Of a DNA stretch of 64,000 bases, positions 34,593-44,410 are shown one piece after another. This stretch comes from Maribacter sp. (GTDB taxonomy: Bacteria > Bacteroidota > Bacteroidia > Flavobacteriales > Flavobacteriaceae), in the NCBI GenBank assembly GCA_020629415.1, contig JAHDDL010000003.1:1-64000 (forward strand), read 5' to 3'. The stretch's first letter is position 1; each line of letters begins with the position of its first letter. A program made the translations under genes and the position numbers. The notes beneath the pieces were generated by a model. That model was not told the origin of the DNA and did no database searches. It saw nothing but the letters and a program-made list of their open reading frames with translations.

Positions 34593-37500
34593 CTAATTCA
34601 GTTTAAAGTGAACGTCTTGTTTTTCTAAAAGTTGTAATAACTCTGTAGAAATATTGACTTTTTGTTTTCTACTATTTAATGTCACCTTAATTTTCTCTTT
34701 CATTTCATACACAATAAAGTTGACCGGGTGTTCCCCTTTATGATTTGTAAAGGTGTCTTTTAAGGTTCGTACATTTTCCTCTTTTAAATCGGCAATGTTC
34801 AATTTTATGGTAAGTTTTCTGGCGTAGGTCTCCATCACTTCTTGTAAAAGCATAAAGCTATTGAACTGCATTCTAGGGTCTCCTTTTTTTCCGGTGTCCT
34901 TATTCATCCATCCATCGCGAACAAATAATTTAACGTAGGCAAACGAATTGACCATTAAAAAATGCCTGAATTTTAGATACTCTTCCCCAAAAATCCGGAA
35001 TTCATAGGAGTCCGTATAATCTTCCATGGTAAATGCCGCCCAGCCTTTTCCGTTTTTAGATACTCTGTGCTGCACATCTGTAATTACCGCAGCAAAGGTG
35101 AGTTCCCTATTAACGTAGGTGGGTAGGTCATTTACGCAAGCTATGTTGGCGTTACAGAATGCTTTCACTTCCGTTTTAAAATCATCTAACGGGTGACCTG
35201 AAATATAAATGCCTACAACTTCTTTTTCGCGACGAAGTTTTTCCATGGTACCCCATTCTTCACATGGCGGCACCACAGGTTCCGGTATTTGCACTTCACT
35301 GGCATCTCCGAACAAACTTACTTGGCTAGAGTTTTCGCTTTCTTGGAATTTAGCACCATATTTTATGGTTTTTTCCAAAAAGGTAACTCCGTCTCCTTCA
35401 CTGTGAAAGTATTGGGCCCTGTGTGTATCGCCAAAGGAATCAAAGCCTCCTGCGACGGCCAAACTTTCAAATGCTTTTTTGTTGGCTGCGCGAAGGTCTA
35501 TACGCTTTGCAAAATCAAAAACGGATTTATACGGTCCGTCTTCTTTTCTGTTTTCAACGATGGTTTCTACAGCACCACGACCAACACCTTTTACGGCGCC
35601 CATGCCAAAACGTACGGCACCGGCATCGTTCACGGCAAACTTGTAGTAAGATTCGTTTACGTCTGGACCAAGAACTTCTAGGCCCATACGCTTACATTCT
35701 TCCATAAAGAAGGTAACCTGCTTAATGTCGTTCATATTATTGCTCAGTACCGCGGCCATATACTCGGCAGGGTAGTGGGCCTTGCAATATGCGGTTTGGT
35801 AAGCGATCCAGGCATAGCAAGTGGAGTGCGATTTGTTAAAGGCATAAGCGGCAAATGCTTCCCAGTCTTTCCAGATTTTTTCCAGTTTGTCAACGGCATG
35901 CCCTTTGGCCGAAGCTTGTTCAATGAACTTTGGCTTCATCTTGTCCAGTACATGCTTTTGCTTTTTACCCATTGCCTTACGCAAGACATCAGCTTCACCT
36001 TTTGTAAAGTCTGCCAATTTCTGCGATAGCAGCATCACTTGCTCTTGGTATACGGTAATGCCATAGGTTTCCGCTAAGTATTCCTCACAGGCATCAAGAT
36101 CATATACAATTTCTTCGGTACCGTGCTTACGGGCAATGAAACTTGGTATGTATTCCATAGGACCAGGTCGGTACAAGGCGTTCATGGCAATAAGATCCGC
36201 AAATACCGTTGGTTTCAGCGATCTCATGTGCTTCTGCATTCCGGGAGATTCATATTGGAAAACACCTACCGTTTCTCCTCTTTGAAAGAGCTCGTACGTT
36301 TTTATATCGTCTAAAGGAAAATTTTCAGGGTCTAATTCAATACCATGTTTCGCTTTTACAATTTTAACGGTATCCTTGATCAGGGTCAGTGTTTTCAGTC
36401 CCAAGAAATCCATCTTCAGTAATCCCGCATCTTCCACAACAGAGTTGTCAAACTGCGTACAATACATTTCTGAATCTTTCGCTAGGGCAACGGGAACGAA
36501 TTTGGTGATATCATCTGGCGTAATTATGACCCCGCAGGCATGAATACCGGTGTTACGAACCGAACCTTCTAAGATATAGGCCTGATTTAAGGTTTCAGAT
36601 TCAGGACCATCGCCTTCGGAAATTGCTAAAAGTTCGTTTATCTTTTCTAAATCTTCTGACCTGAATTTTGAACGTAATACCTTTTCATCTACCCCAATAA
36701 TCTTTTTTAGCTTGGACATGTCTGGTATCAACTTTGCCATGCGATCAGAATCTTGCAATGGCAAATCTAAGGCACGTGCCGTATCTCTAATAGCAGATTT
36801 TGCGGCCATGGTGCCATAAGTGATAATTTGAGCTACTTGGTTTGCACCGTATTTATCAATTACGTAGTCCATTACACGACCACGCCCTTCATCATCAAAG
36901 TCAATATCAATATCGGGCATACTTACACGATCCGGATTCAGGAAACGCTCAAAAAGAAGGTCGTACTTAATTGGATCTAAATTCGTAATCCATAAGCAAT
37001 AGGCAACGGCGGAACCTGCGGCGGATCCACGACCAGGGCCTACGGATACATCCATGGTCCTTGCTGCCCTAATGAAATCTTCCACGATCAAGAAGTAACC
37101 TGGATAACCGGTTTTTTCGATTACTTTAAGCTCAAAATCTAAACGCTCGTCAATTTCGGGAGTAATTTCCCCATATCTTTTCTTGGCACCTTCATAAGTA
37201 ATATGGCGTAAAAATTTATTCTCGCCGCGTTTACCACCGTCTAGTTTGTCTTCTTCAAATTGAAATTCTTCTGGTATATCGAACGCAGGTAACAATACAT
37301 CACGTGCCAAGGTAAAAGTTTCTACCTTATCTATAATTTCTTGAATGTTGATGATGGCTTCGGGAATATCCTTAAAAAGCTCCTTCATCTCTTCAGATGA
37401 CTTAAAATAGTATTCTTGGTTGGGCAGCCCGTAACGGTATCCGCGACCACGGCCTATGGGTGTAGCCTGTTTTTCACCATCTTTTACACAAAGAAGAATA

Positions 37501-39029
37501 TCATGTGCATGGGCATTTTCTTTTTCTACGTAATACGTGTTGTTGGTGGCTACCAACTTTACATTATGCTTTTTTGCAAATTTTATCAATACCTGGTTTA
37601 CACGGTCTTCATCTTCCTGTCCGTGACGCATGATTTCTATGTAAAGGTCATCGCCAAAAGTTTCTTTCCACCAGATCAAGGCTTCTTCTGCCTGGTTTTC
37701 ACCAACGTTCAATACTTTGCTAGGAACTTCACCATATAAGTTTCCTGTAAGTACCATTACATCTTCCTTGTACTGCTCAACAATTTTTTTATCTATACGT
37801 GGTACGTAATATTTACCGCTAACAAAAGCAATTGAGGACATTTTTGCCAGATTCAGATATCCTTTTTTGCTCTTGGCGAGCATTACAATCTGGTAGCCGT
37901 TATCTTTTTGGGACTTATTGGTATGATCCTCGCAAACTTGAAATTCACATCCTATGATCGGTGTAATTTCCTGTTCAGGTTCCGGTAATTCGTTTAAGGG
38001 TTCCTGGCCTTCTTCAAGTGTACCATTTTGGGTGGCTTCAAATCTTTTTTGGTTGGCCTCGTTTCTAGAAACCACTCCTTTGTTGTGGTTCAAAACTCCG
38101 TTTACAAAGTGAAAGGCACCCATCATATTTGCGTGATCTGTCATGGCAACAGCCGGCATATTGGCTTTTGCCGCTGCTTTCACCAAGTCAGGTACGCTTA
38201 TGGTAGATTGTAATATGGAGAATTGTGTGTGATTGTGTAAATGTGCAAAACTTGCATTCTCTAAAGTAGCTAAGTTTTCTTCTATCTCTTCTTGAGAAAC
38301 ACCGCCTGTATCTTTTGCCCAAAGTGCATCGGCAATTTTTTTCGATGCTTTCTTGAGGTTAATGTGCTTTAAGCCGATAAGTTGAATCTCTTGCGGATTT
38401 GCTTCCGAGAAATTCTTAAAATAATCGGGCTGAACGTCTAACTGTTCTTTGGTGTATTGTTGCTTACGAATAAGCTCTAGAAAACAACGCGTAGTTGCCT
38501 CAACATCGGCAGTTGCATTGTGCGCTTCACCAAATGGTTCACCGAACAAAAACTCATGAAGTTCCGTTAATGTCGGTAGTTTAAACTTACCACCACGGCC
38601 ACCGGGTATTTGGCATAATTGAGCCGTATGCTCTGTACAAGTGTCTAGAACAGGTAATTCTTGCAACGGATTCTCAACCCCTAAACGGTGAAATTCCGCT
38701 CCCATAATATTAACATCGAACCCAACATTTTGCCCAACAATGAATTTTGTTTTGGACATAGCTATGTTGAATTTCTCTAAAACCTCTGCAAGAGAAACAC
38801 CTTTTTGTTCGGCCAGTTCCGTGGAAATACCGTGAATTTGTTCGGCATCGTATGGAATATTGAATCCTTCAGGACGAACCAGATAATCTTCATGCTCAAT
38901 ACAATTTCCCATATCGTCATGTAACTGCCATGCAATCTGTATACAGCGTGGCCAGTTGTCAGTGTCGGTTATAGGTGCGTTCCAGTTTTTAGGAAGACCG
39001 GTAGTTTCGGTATCAAAGATGAGGTACAT
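34593..39029 (-). CDS. dnaE: DNA polymerase III alpha subunit fused to DnaQ-type proofreading exonuclease
   Basis: A 1478-residue replicative polymerase. Residues 1-195 are a DnaQ/epsilon-like 3'-5' exonuclease (FDTETTGLP, VGQNVGFDVNIMG, EAHNATADVEAT with the catalytic acids). A PHP domain follows from about 256 (FAHLHNHTQFSILQ). The polymerase core has VGPGRGSAAGSAV and the catalytic MPDIDIDFDD near 705, then AYAFNKSHSTCYAWIAYQ, and a C-terminal OB fold with the tau-binding tail. A standard DnaE has about 1160 residues; the extra length is the exonuclease, a fusion known in Flavobacteriia that puts polymerisation and proofreading in one chain. It is followed on the minus strand by trxA. Confidence 0.95.
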   Translation of the reverse strand: MYLIFDTETTGLPKNWNAPITDTDNWPRCIQIAWQLHDDMGNCIEHEDYLVRPEGFNIPYDAEQIHGISTELAEQKGVSLAEVLEKFNIAMSKTKFIVGQNVGFDVNIMGAEFHRLGVENPLQELPVLDTCTEHTAQLCQIPGGRGGKFKLPTLTELHEFLFGEPFGEAHNATADVEATTRCFLELIRKQQYTKEQLDVQPDYFKNFSEANPQEIQLIGLKHINLKKASKKIADALWAKDTGGVSQEEIEENLATLENASFAHLHNHTQFSILQSTISVPDLVKAAAKANMPAVAMTDHANMMGAFHFVNGVLNHNKGVVSRNEANQKRFEATQNGTLEEGQEPLNELPEPEQEITPIIGCEFQVCEDHTNKSQKDNGYQIVMLAKSKKGYLNLAKMSSIAFVSGKYYVPRIDKKIVEQYKEDVMVLTGNLYGEVPSKVLNVGENQAEEALIWWKETFGDDLYIEIMRHGQEDEDRVNQVLIKFAKKHNVKLVATNNTYYVEKENAHAHDILLCVKDGEKQATPIGRGRGYRYGLPNQEYYFKSSEEMKELFKDIPEAIINIQEIIDKVETFTLARDVLLPAFDIPEEFQFEEDKLDGGKRGENKFLRHITYEGAKKRYGEITPEIDERLDFELKVIEKTGYPGYFLIVEDFIRAARTMDVSVGPGRGSAAGSAVAYCLWITNLDPIKYDLLFERFLNPDRVSMPDIDIDFDDEGRGRVMDYVIDKYGANQVAQIITYGTMAAKSAIRDTARALDLPLQDSDRMAKLIPDMSKLKKIIGVDEKVLRSKFRSEDLEKINELLAISEGDGPESETLNQAYILEGSVRNTGIHACGVIITPDDITKFVPVALAKDSEMYCTQFDNSVVEDAGLLKMDFLGLKTLTLIKDTVKIVKAKHGIELDPENFPLDDIKTYELFQRGETVGVFQYESPGMQKHMRSLKPTVFADLIAMNALYRPGPMEYIPSFIARKHGTEEIVYDLDACEEYLAETYGITVYQEQVMLLSQKLADFTKGEADVLRKAMGKKQKHVLDKMKPKFIEQASAKGHAVDKLEKIWKDWEAFAAYAFNKSHSTCYAWIAYQTAYCKAHYPAEYMAAVLSNNMNDIKQVTFFMEECKRMGLEVLGPDVNESYYKFAVNDAGAVRFGMGAVKGVGRGAVETIVENRKEDGPYKSVFDFAKRIDLRAANKKAFESLAVAGGFDSFGDTHRAQYFHSEGDGVTFLEKTIKYGAKFQESENSSQVSLFGDASEVQIPEPVVPPCEEWGTMEKLRREKEVVGIYISGHPLDDFKTEVKAFCNANIACVNDLPTYVNRELTFAAVITDVQHRVSKNGKGWAAFTMEDYTDSYEFRIFGEEYLKFRHFLMVNSFAYVKLFVRDGWMNKDTGKKGDPRMQFNSFMLLQEVMETYARKLTIKLNIADLKEENVRTLKDTFTNHKGEHPVNFIVYEMKEKIKVTLNSRKQKVNISTELLQLLEKQDVHFKLN

Positions 39030-39382
39030 ATTGTGTATTCTGTGTGTTCAAAAGCGGTCAGGTATTTGACCTAAAAAGTGCGTATAAAATTACGAAAAAG
39101 TAGGTGTTGCAAAAAACGTAGTTGCTAGGAGTTATTAACGGTTAAATTTTTAGTTATTTTGCTTAGGGCTATTCCTGATTTAAAGGATTGAATTTGAGTG
39201 TTTTTAAACCTTGAAAAGATTTTCGGGTTAGTTGATTCAAATAACTTTAAAACATTGTTGCCAATTCAGCATTTTAAATTATATTTGCACCCGCTTTCAG
39301 ATAAGCTTTTTTACTGATGGCGAACGATTTTAAAAAATAGAATTAATAATCAAGGGTCGGGCACCCTACAAATTAATGTGAT
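39030..39382. promoter_or_regulatory. dnaE-rpsP intergenic region with rpsP leader
   Basis: A 353-base region between divergent dnaE and rpsP. It contains the rpsP promoter (39258-39287) and a leader of about 88 bases from the likely transcription start to the rpsP ATG. Near its 3' end AGGGT pairs with ACCCT around a CGGGC loop, a small hairpin 12-15 bases before the ATG that could mask ribosome entry. No gene is seen. Confidence 0.55.
39258..39287 (+). promoter_or_regulatory. Promoter of rpsP-rimM
   Basis: TTG at 39258-39260 (in TGTTG), a 19-base spacer and TATATTTG at 39280-39287 closely match the Bacteroidota promoter consensus and resemble the tRNA-Asp promoter. Confidence 0.75.
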
Positions 39383-39946
39383 ATGCCAGTAAAAATTAGA
39401 TTACAAAGACACGGTAAAAAAGGTAAACCATTCTATTGGGTAGTTGCTGCAGATGCAAGAGCAAAAAGAGATGGTAAATTTTTGGAAAAATTAGGTATCT
39501 ACAATCCTAATACAAACCCTGCAACAATTGAGCTTAATGTTGATAGTTCTGTAAAGTGGTTACAAAACGGAGCACAGCCAACAGATACTGCAAGAGCTAT
39601 TCTTTCTTATAGAGGTGTTCTTTTAAAGCATCATTTATTAGGTGGTGTTCGTAAAGGTGCATTGACCGAAGAGCAAGCTGAAGAAAAATTCAACGCTTGG
39701 GTTGCTGAAAAAGAAGCTGCAATTGCCGATAAAGTTGGTGGATTGGACAAAGAAAAAGCTGAAGCTAGAGCTGCTGCACTTAAAGCAGAAAAAGAAGTAA
39801 ACGACAAGCGTGCCGCTGAAGCTGCCGCTGCTGCTTTACCAGAAGTTGCCGAAGGTGAAGACGCTGAAGCTGAAGTAGAGGCCGTTGAAGCTGCTGGTGA
39901 GCCAGAACAAGCTACCGAGGCTCCTGCTGAAGATGATAAAGCATAA
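39383..39946 (+). CDS. rpsP: 30S ribosomal protein S16 with long acidic C-terminal extension
   Basis: Residues 1-80 are canonical S16 ([50 protein letters not shown]). The remaining 105 residues are a low-complexity extension rich in Ala, Glu and Lys ([15 protein letters not shown]), ending very acidic. Ordinary S16 is 80-90 residues; extended forms are known in Flavobacteriia. The tail may be helical and reach out from the 30S surface. rimM, whose product matures 16S rRNA, starts 13 bases later, the usual bacterial order. Confidence 0.96.
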   Translation: MPVKIRLQRHGKKGKPFYWVVAADARAKRDGKFLEKLGIYNPNTNPATIELNVDSSVKWLQNGAQPTDTARAILSYRGVLLKHHLLGGVRKGALTEEQAEEKFNAWVAEKEAAIADKVGGLDKEKAEARAAALKAEKEVNDKRAAEAAAAALPEVAEGEDAEAEVEAVEAAGEPEQATEAPAEDDKA

Positions 39947-39959
39947 ATTATAAGAAACG

Positions 39960-40487
39960 ATGCGCAAGGAAGATTGTTTCTACCTAGGTAATATCGTTTC
40001 AAAATATAGTTTCAAAGGTGAGGTACTGGTAAAACTAGATACTGATGATCCCGAGATTTACGAAAATATGGAATCAGTATTCGTTTCTTTAGGAAACAAT
40101 CTGGTTCCATTTTTTATTAAAAGATGCCGACTTCATAAATCTAACTTACTTCGTATAGATTTTGAAGAGGTAAAGTCTGAATCTGATGCAGATCGCATCA
40201 TGAAATCCGGACTTTATTTGCCCCTTACCATGTTGCCCAAACTTACAGGGAATAAATTTTATTACCACGAAATTATCGGTTTTACCATGATAGATTCCGT
40301 TCACGGTGATATTGGTATTATACAGAGCGTAAACGATACTACGGCCCAAGCGCTTTTTGAGGTAGAAAAAGACGGTGCTCAATTATTGATACCTATAAAC
40401 GATGATATCATTACAAAGGTAGATCGGGAGAATAAACGTATTCTTGTTACTACACCAGAAGGTCTAGTAGATCTATATCTCTCATAA
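39960..40487 (+). CDS. rimM: 16S rRNA processing protein RimM
   Basis: A 175-residue RimM with the N-terminal barrel (CFYLGNIVSKYSFKGEVLVKL) and the PRC domain (KFYYHEIIGFTMIDSVHGDIG, ending in GLVDLYL). RimM assists 30S head maturation. It is co-transcribed with rpsP; rplS and trmD do not follow here, and a histidine kinase comes next instead. Confidence 0.94.
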   Translation: MRKEDCFYLGNIVSKYSFKGEVLVKLDTDDPEIYENMESVFVSLGNNLVPFFIKRCRLHKSNLLRIDFEEVKSESDADRIMKSGLYLPLTMLPKLTGNKFYYHEIIGFTMIDSVHGDIGIIQSVNDTTAQALFEVEKDGAQLLIPINDDIITKVDRENKRILVTTPEGLVDLYLS

Positions 40488-40607
40488 TTATTTTGCATTA
40501 CAAAACCATTTTTTGAATTATTTGGTACGAAAGCGGACAACCATGCTTTTATAGAATTACAATTATCCAATTGTGTATTGCTTGGTTAAAAACACTAATT
40601 TTCCAAT

Positions 40608-41693
40608 GTGGATGTTAGATTAAGAAAGTTTTTACGCAGACCAAATTTTTTAGGTACAACAGATATTAAACCTTGGCACCATATTTTATTCTGGTTGGTT
40701 TACTTCGTCTTCAATACGTTTCGTTGGACGTTTATTCATGATGACTTTTTATTATCGTTACATACCAATTTAATCGGTTTTCCCATACACATTTTTTTGG
40801 CTTATTTAAATGCATATTATTTAATGCCCAAATTTATATATACCAAAAAATATGTTCAATATACGGTGTGTATACTTTTGGCTTTGGTATCAATGCTCTT
40901 GGTCAAGTACAATCTAACGTATTATTTGGTAAGTAAAGATGTAATGCCCGAAGCGCAAGAGGTTATAGATTCATTGACAATTGGGTATGCGGTGCAAACA
41001 ATGATCGGGGAGGTGTATGTAATATCGTTTTTTACAGCTATTAAATTGACCATAGATTGGTTGCGTGAAAGTAGTAAACTGCATAATCTTGAAAAACGGC
41101 AACTTACTACAGAACTTCGTTTTTTAAGATCACAGGTATCTCCGCATTTTTTCTTTAATACCTTAAATAATATTTACGCTTTAACTTTGGAAAAATCTGA
41201 CCAGGCGTCCGAGGTTATTTTAAAGTTGTCTGAATTAATGCGATATCTGCTGTATGCCACTAAAAAACAGCGTCAAGATTTAACAAGTGAAATTAATTGT
41301 ATTAGAAATTACATAGATTTGGAGCGTATTCGGTTTAATGATGCGTTAGAGGTAGATATGAATATTTCTGGCGATATTACTAATTGTAAAATACCACCAA
41401 TGCTTCTGATCCCACTTATTGAAAACTGTTTTAAGCACGGGGCAAATAAAAATATTGGCGAAATGAAGATCAGTATCAATGTAGAGGTGTACGACCGTTT
41501 TATGGATTTTAAAGTATCTAACTCCATTCCACCGGTAAATAATGACTATGGAGATATTAAGGAACAAGGTGGCATTGGGCTCTCTAATGTAAAAAAACGG
41601 TTAGAGTTAGGGTATGGTAAAAACGATTACGATCTAAAGATTTTTGAAGAGGATAATATGTTCAATGTTTTTTTAAAGCTTAAGGTGATATGA
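40608..41693 (+). CDS. LytS-type sensor histidine kinase
   Basis: A 361-residue membrane kinase. Four hydrophobic segments fill residues about 25-160. The His_kinase (PF06580) block LRSQVSPHFFFNTLNNIYAL carries the phospho-accepting His, and the ATPase domain shows the N box LIENCFKHG and the G box GGIGLSNVKKRLELGYG. It opens with GTG at 40608. It overlaps its response regulator by four bases (ATGA), so the two are translationally coupled. The signal sensed is unknown. Confidence 0.9.
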   Translation: MDVRLRKFLRRPNFLGTTDIKPWHHILFWLVYFVFNTFRWTFIHDDFLLSLHTNLIGFPIHIFLAYLNAYYLMPKFIYTKKYVQYTVCILLALVSMLLVKYNLTYYLVSKDVMPEAQEVIDSLTIGYAVQTMIGEVYVISFFTAIKLTIDWLRESSKLHNLEKRQLTTELRFLRSQVSPHFFFNTLNNIYALTLEKSDQASEVILKLSELMRYLLYATKKQRQDLTSEINCIRNYIDLERIRFNDALEVDMNISGDITNCKIPPMLLIPLIENCFKHGANKNIGEMKISINVEVYDRFMDFKVSNSIPPVNNDYGDIKEQGGIGLSNVKKRLELGYGKNDYDLKIFEEDNMFNVFLKLKVI

Positions 41694-42403
41694 TTTTGAA
41701 AGTTATAGTTGTAGATGACGAGCCGTTAGCAATAAATGTGCTTAAAAATTATATTGAAAGAGTAAAGGAGCTGCAGTTAGAGCGTACTTTCTCTAACGCC
41801 ATAGACGCATCTTCTTATGTAAGGGACCATCAAGTGGATATTTTGTTTTTGGATATCAATATGCCCCTACTTAACGGCTTGGAGTTTTTAAGCACCTTAC
41901 AAACCAAACCATTTGTAATTATGACTACGGCACATGAAGAACATGCTTTAAAAAGTTTTGAGCTACAAGCTATAGATTACTTGGTAAAACCAATATCATT
42001 GCCTCGTTTTTTTAAAGCTGTAGACCGTGTTATCGATTTAAAAAGAGGTTCTGACAGTAATATATCTGCTAAAGACGTAAAAGCATCCATCTTCGTTAAA
42101 GTGGATAAAAAGAAACTGCAGAAAATCTATCTAGACGAAATTATGGTGATAGAAAGCCTAAAGGATTATATTAGAATAATTACCCCTTCTAACAAATACA
42201 TTATTCATAGGACTTTAAGTAGTTTTACGGATGAGCTTCCAAAAGATAGCTTTATTAGAATTCATCGTTCCTATACTATCGCCGTAGATAAGGTAAGCGT
42301 GGTTGAGGGCAATAGTGTAGAAATTGGTGGTATTAGATATACCATAGGTAGAAGTTATTTAACGGATGCAAAAAGTAGGATTTTAAATAATTTAACTGAT
42401 TAG
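41690..42403 (+). CDS. LytTR-family response regulator
   Basis: A 237-residue regulator. The receiver domain has the acidic pocket VVDDEP, the phospho-Asp in ILFLDINMPLLNG and the Lys in YLVKPI. The C-terminal LytTR DNA-binding domain covers about 135-235 (MVIESLKDYIRI, FIRIHRSYTIAVDKV, YTIGRSYL). Partner of the overlapping LytS-type kinase. LytTR pairs often control cell-envelope genes; targets here cannot be read from sequence. Confidence 0.92.
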   Translation: MILKVIVVDDEPLAINVLKNYIERVKELQLERTFSNAIDASSYVRDHQVDILFLDINMPLLNGLEFLSTLQTKPFVIMTTAHEEHALKSFELQAIDYLVKPISLPRFFKAVDRVIDLKRGSDSNISAKDVKASIFVKVDKKKLQKIYLDEIMVIESLKDYIRIITPSNKYIIHRTLSSFTDELPKDSFIRIHRSYTIAVDKVSVVEGNSVEIGGIRYTIGRSYLTDAKSRILNNLTD

Positions 42404-42413
42404 TACATTTATA

Positions 42414-43127
42414 TTGAGCAAGCTATTTAAATTTAAACAATTCAGTATCAACCAAGATCGCTGTGCTATGAAAATTGGTACGGATGGCGTATTGCTTGGT
42501 GCGTGGACCAGTATACGGCACAATCCAGATTCTATTCTTGATATTGGAGCCGGTACGGGAGTTATCGCCTTAATGCTGGCACAAAGAAGCAACGCCGAGG
42601 TAATAGATGCAATAGAGATTGATGCGGATGCCTATGAGCAATGTGTTGAAAATTTTGAAATATCGCCTTGGGGAGATCGTTTATACTGTTATCATGCCGG
42701 TCTAGACGAGTTTGTTGATGAGATTGAAGATCAATATGAATTGATCGTTTGCAATCCGCCATTTTATTCTGAAACCGTTAGTTCAGGTAATGTGCAACGA
42801 GACCAAGCACGACAAAACGAGTTTCTTCCTTTTAATGAATTGTTAGAAGGCGTTTCAAAGTTGTTGGCAGAAAATGGGTTGTTCTCTACCATTATACCTT
42901 TTAAGGAAAAAGATGCTTTTGTAAAATTGGCGGCAGATGTAAACTTGTTCGTTAACGAATGTTTGCATGTAAAAGGAAATTCTAACGCAGATACCAAACG
43001 TGTTTTATTAGCTTTTTCCCGTAAAGAACAAGATTATAAAACATCAGAATTAATTATTGAAAGTAGTAGACATCAATATACCATTGATTATGTGAATTTA
43101 ACCAAAGCATATTACTTAGATATGTAA
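42414..43127 (+). CDS. trmN6: tRNA1(Val) A37 N6-methyltransferase
   Basis: A 237-residue class I SAM methyltransferase with the SAM motif ILDIGAGTGVIALMLAQR and the N6-adenine methylase motif NPPFYS. The N-terminal RCAMKIGTDGVLLGAW is typical of TrmN6 (YfiC), which methylates A37 of tRNA-Val. The start is TTG at 42414; no ATG fits. It begins 10 bases after the response regulator and may share its transcript. Confidence 0.9.
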   Translation: MSKLFKFKQFSINQDRCAMKIGTDGVLLGAWTSIRHNPDSILDIGAGTGVIALMLAQRSNAEVIDAIEIDADAYEQCVENFEISPWGDRLYCYHAGLDEFVDEIEDQYELIVCNPPFYSETVSSGNVQRDQARQNEFLPFNELLEGVSKLLAENGLFSTIIPFKEKDAFVKLAADVNLFVNECLHVKGNSNADTKRVLLAFSRKEQDYKTSELIIESSRHQYTIDYVNLTKAYYLDM

Positions 43128-43182
43128 CTTTAACCTTGTGTAATGTTATATTTCTTTATTTATCTTTGAGAAAAGCATTGTT

Positions 43183-44361
43183 ATGAAACCAGATCTATTT
43201 GAAGCACCAGACTATTATAACTTGGACGATTTACTATCAGAAGAACAATTGTTGGTTCGTGATGCCGCACGCCAATGGGTAAAGAGAGATGTATCTCCGA
43301 TTATAGAGGAATTTGCCCAAAAAGCGGAATTTCCGAAGCAAATTATTAAAGGTTTGGCGGAGATCGGTGCTTTTGGACCATACATTCCTGAAGTATATGG
43401 TGGTGCCGGACTGGACCAAATAAGTTACGGACTTATTATGCAAGAAATTGAAAGGGGAGATAGTGGTGTTCGTTCAACGGCATCCGTACAGTCTTCCTTG
43501 GTTATGTATCCTATCTATACCTATGGAACCGAAGAACAACGTAAAAAATACCTGCCTAAGTTGGCTACTGGCGAATGGATGGGGTCTTTTGGGTTGACAG
43601 AACCAAACCATGGTTCTAATCCTAGTGGTATGGAAACCAAGTATAAGGACATGGGAGACCACTATCTTTTGAACGGTGCCAAACTTTGGATTTCCAATTC
43701 GCCATTCTGCGATATTGCCGTGGTGTGGGCAAAGAATGAAGAAGGTCGTATTCATGGTTTGATCGTGGAACGTGGTATGGAAGGTTTTACAACTCCTGAA
43801 ACACATAATAAATGGTCCTTGAGAGCTTCGGCTACCGGTGAATTGATATTTGATAATGTAAAGGTCCCTAAAGAAAATCTGTTACCCAATAAATCTGGTT
43901 TAGGAGCGCCACTGGGATGTTTGGACTCTGCCAGATTCGGTATTTCTTGGGGTGCCATAGGTGCTGCTATGGATTGTTATGATACCGCATTAAGATATGC
44001 CAAAGAACGCATTCAATTTGGTAAACCTATTGCGGCAACACAATTGCAGCAAAAGAAATTGGCAGAAATGATTACGGAGATTACCAAGGCCCAGTTATTG
44101 GCTTTTAGACTAGGTCAATTAAAAAACCAAGGCAAGGCAACTTCTGCCCAAATATCTATGGCAAAAAGAAATAATGTAGAAATGGCCATAAAAATAGCAC
44201 GTGAGGCTAGGCAGGTTTTAGGTGGTATGGGTATTACCGGCGAGTATAGTATTATGAGACATATGATGAATTTAGAAAGCGTAATTACCTATGAGGGTAC
44301 ACATGATATTCATTTGCTGATAACAGGTGCCGATATTACAGGAATGCCAGCTTTTCAATAA
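43183..44361 (+). CDS. gcdH: Acyl-CoA dehydrogenase, glutaryl-CoA dehydrogenase-like (right copy)
   Basis: A 392-residue flavoprotein with the GCDH blocks GVRSTASVQSSLVMYPIY, GSFGLTEPNHGSNPSG, LWISNSPF and ITYEGTHDIHLL, which includes the catalytic Glu. The reaction is as for the left copy at 30643-31848. The two are collinear from the N-terminal YYN(L/I)D(D/E)LLSE to the last residues but differ at many positions. Codons here are TTG/TTA-rich for Leu, as in the other genes right of the tRNA. A strong terminator follows at 44464-44489. Confidence 0.88.
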   Translation: MKPDLFEAPDYYNLDDLLSEEQLLVRDAARQWVKRDVSPIIEEFAQKAEFPKQIIKGLAEIGAFGPYIPEVYGGAGLDQISYGLIMQEIERGDSGVRSTASVQSSLVMYPIYTYGTEEQRKKYLPKLATGEWMGSFGLTEPNHGSNPSGMETKYKDMGDHYLLNGAKLWISNSPFCDIAVVWAKNEEGRIHGLIVERGMEGFTTPETHNKWSLRASATGELIFDNVKVPKENLLPNKSGLGAPLGCLDSARFGISWGAIGAAMDCYDTALRYAKERIQFGKPIAATQLQQKKLAEMITEITKAQLLAFRLGQLKNQGKATSAQISMAKRNNVEMAIKIAREARQVLGGMGITGEYSIMRHMMNLESVITYEGTHDIHLLITGADITGMPAFQ

Positions 44362-44410
44362 CGTAACATTTTGGTAGTTTACCCTTAACATCAATACAAA
44401 AAACGACTGC

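Noticed and set aside
35209-38213. Several plus-strand open frames inside dnaE
   Set aside because: They are shadows of the dnaE reading frame, with no coding character or start signals of their own.
39631-40002. Minus-strand open frame rich in Ala and Ser opposite rpsP
   Set aside because: It is the complement of the Ala/Glu-rich S16 tail and has no homology or start signal.
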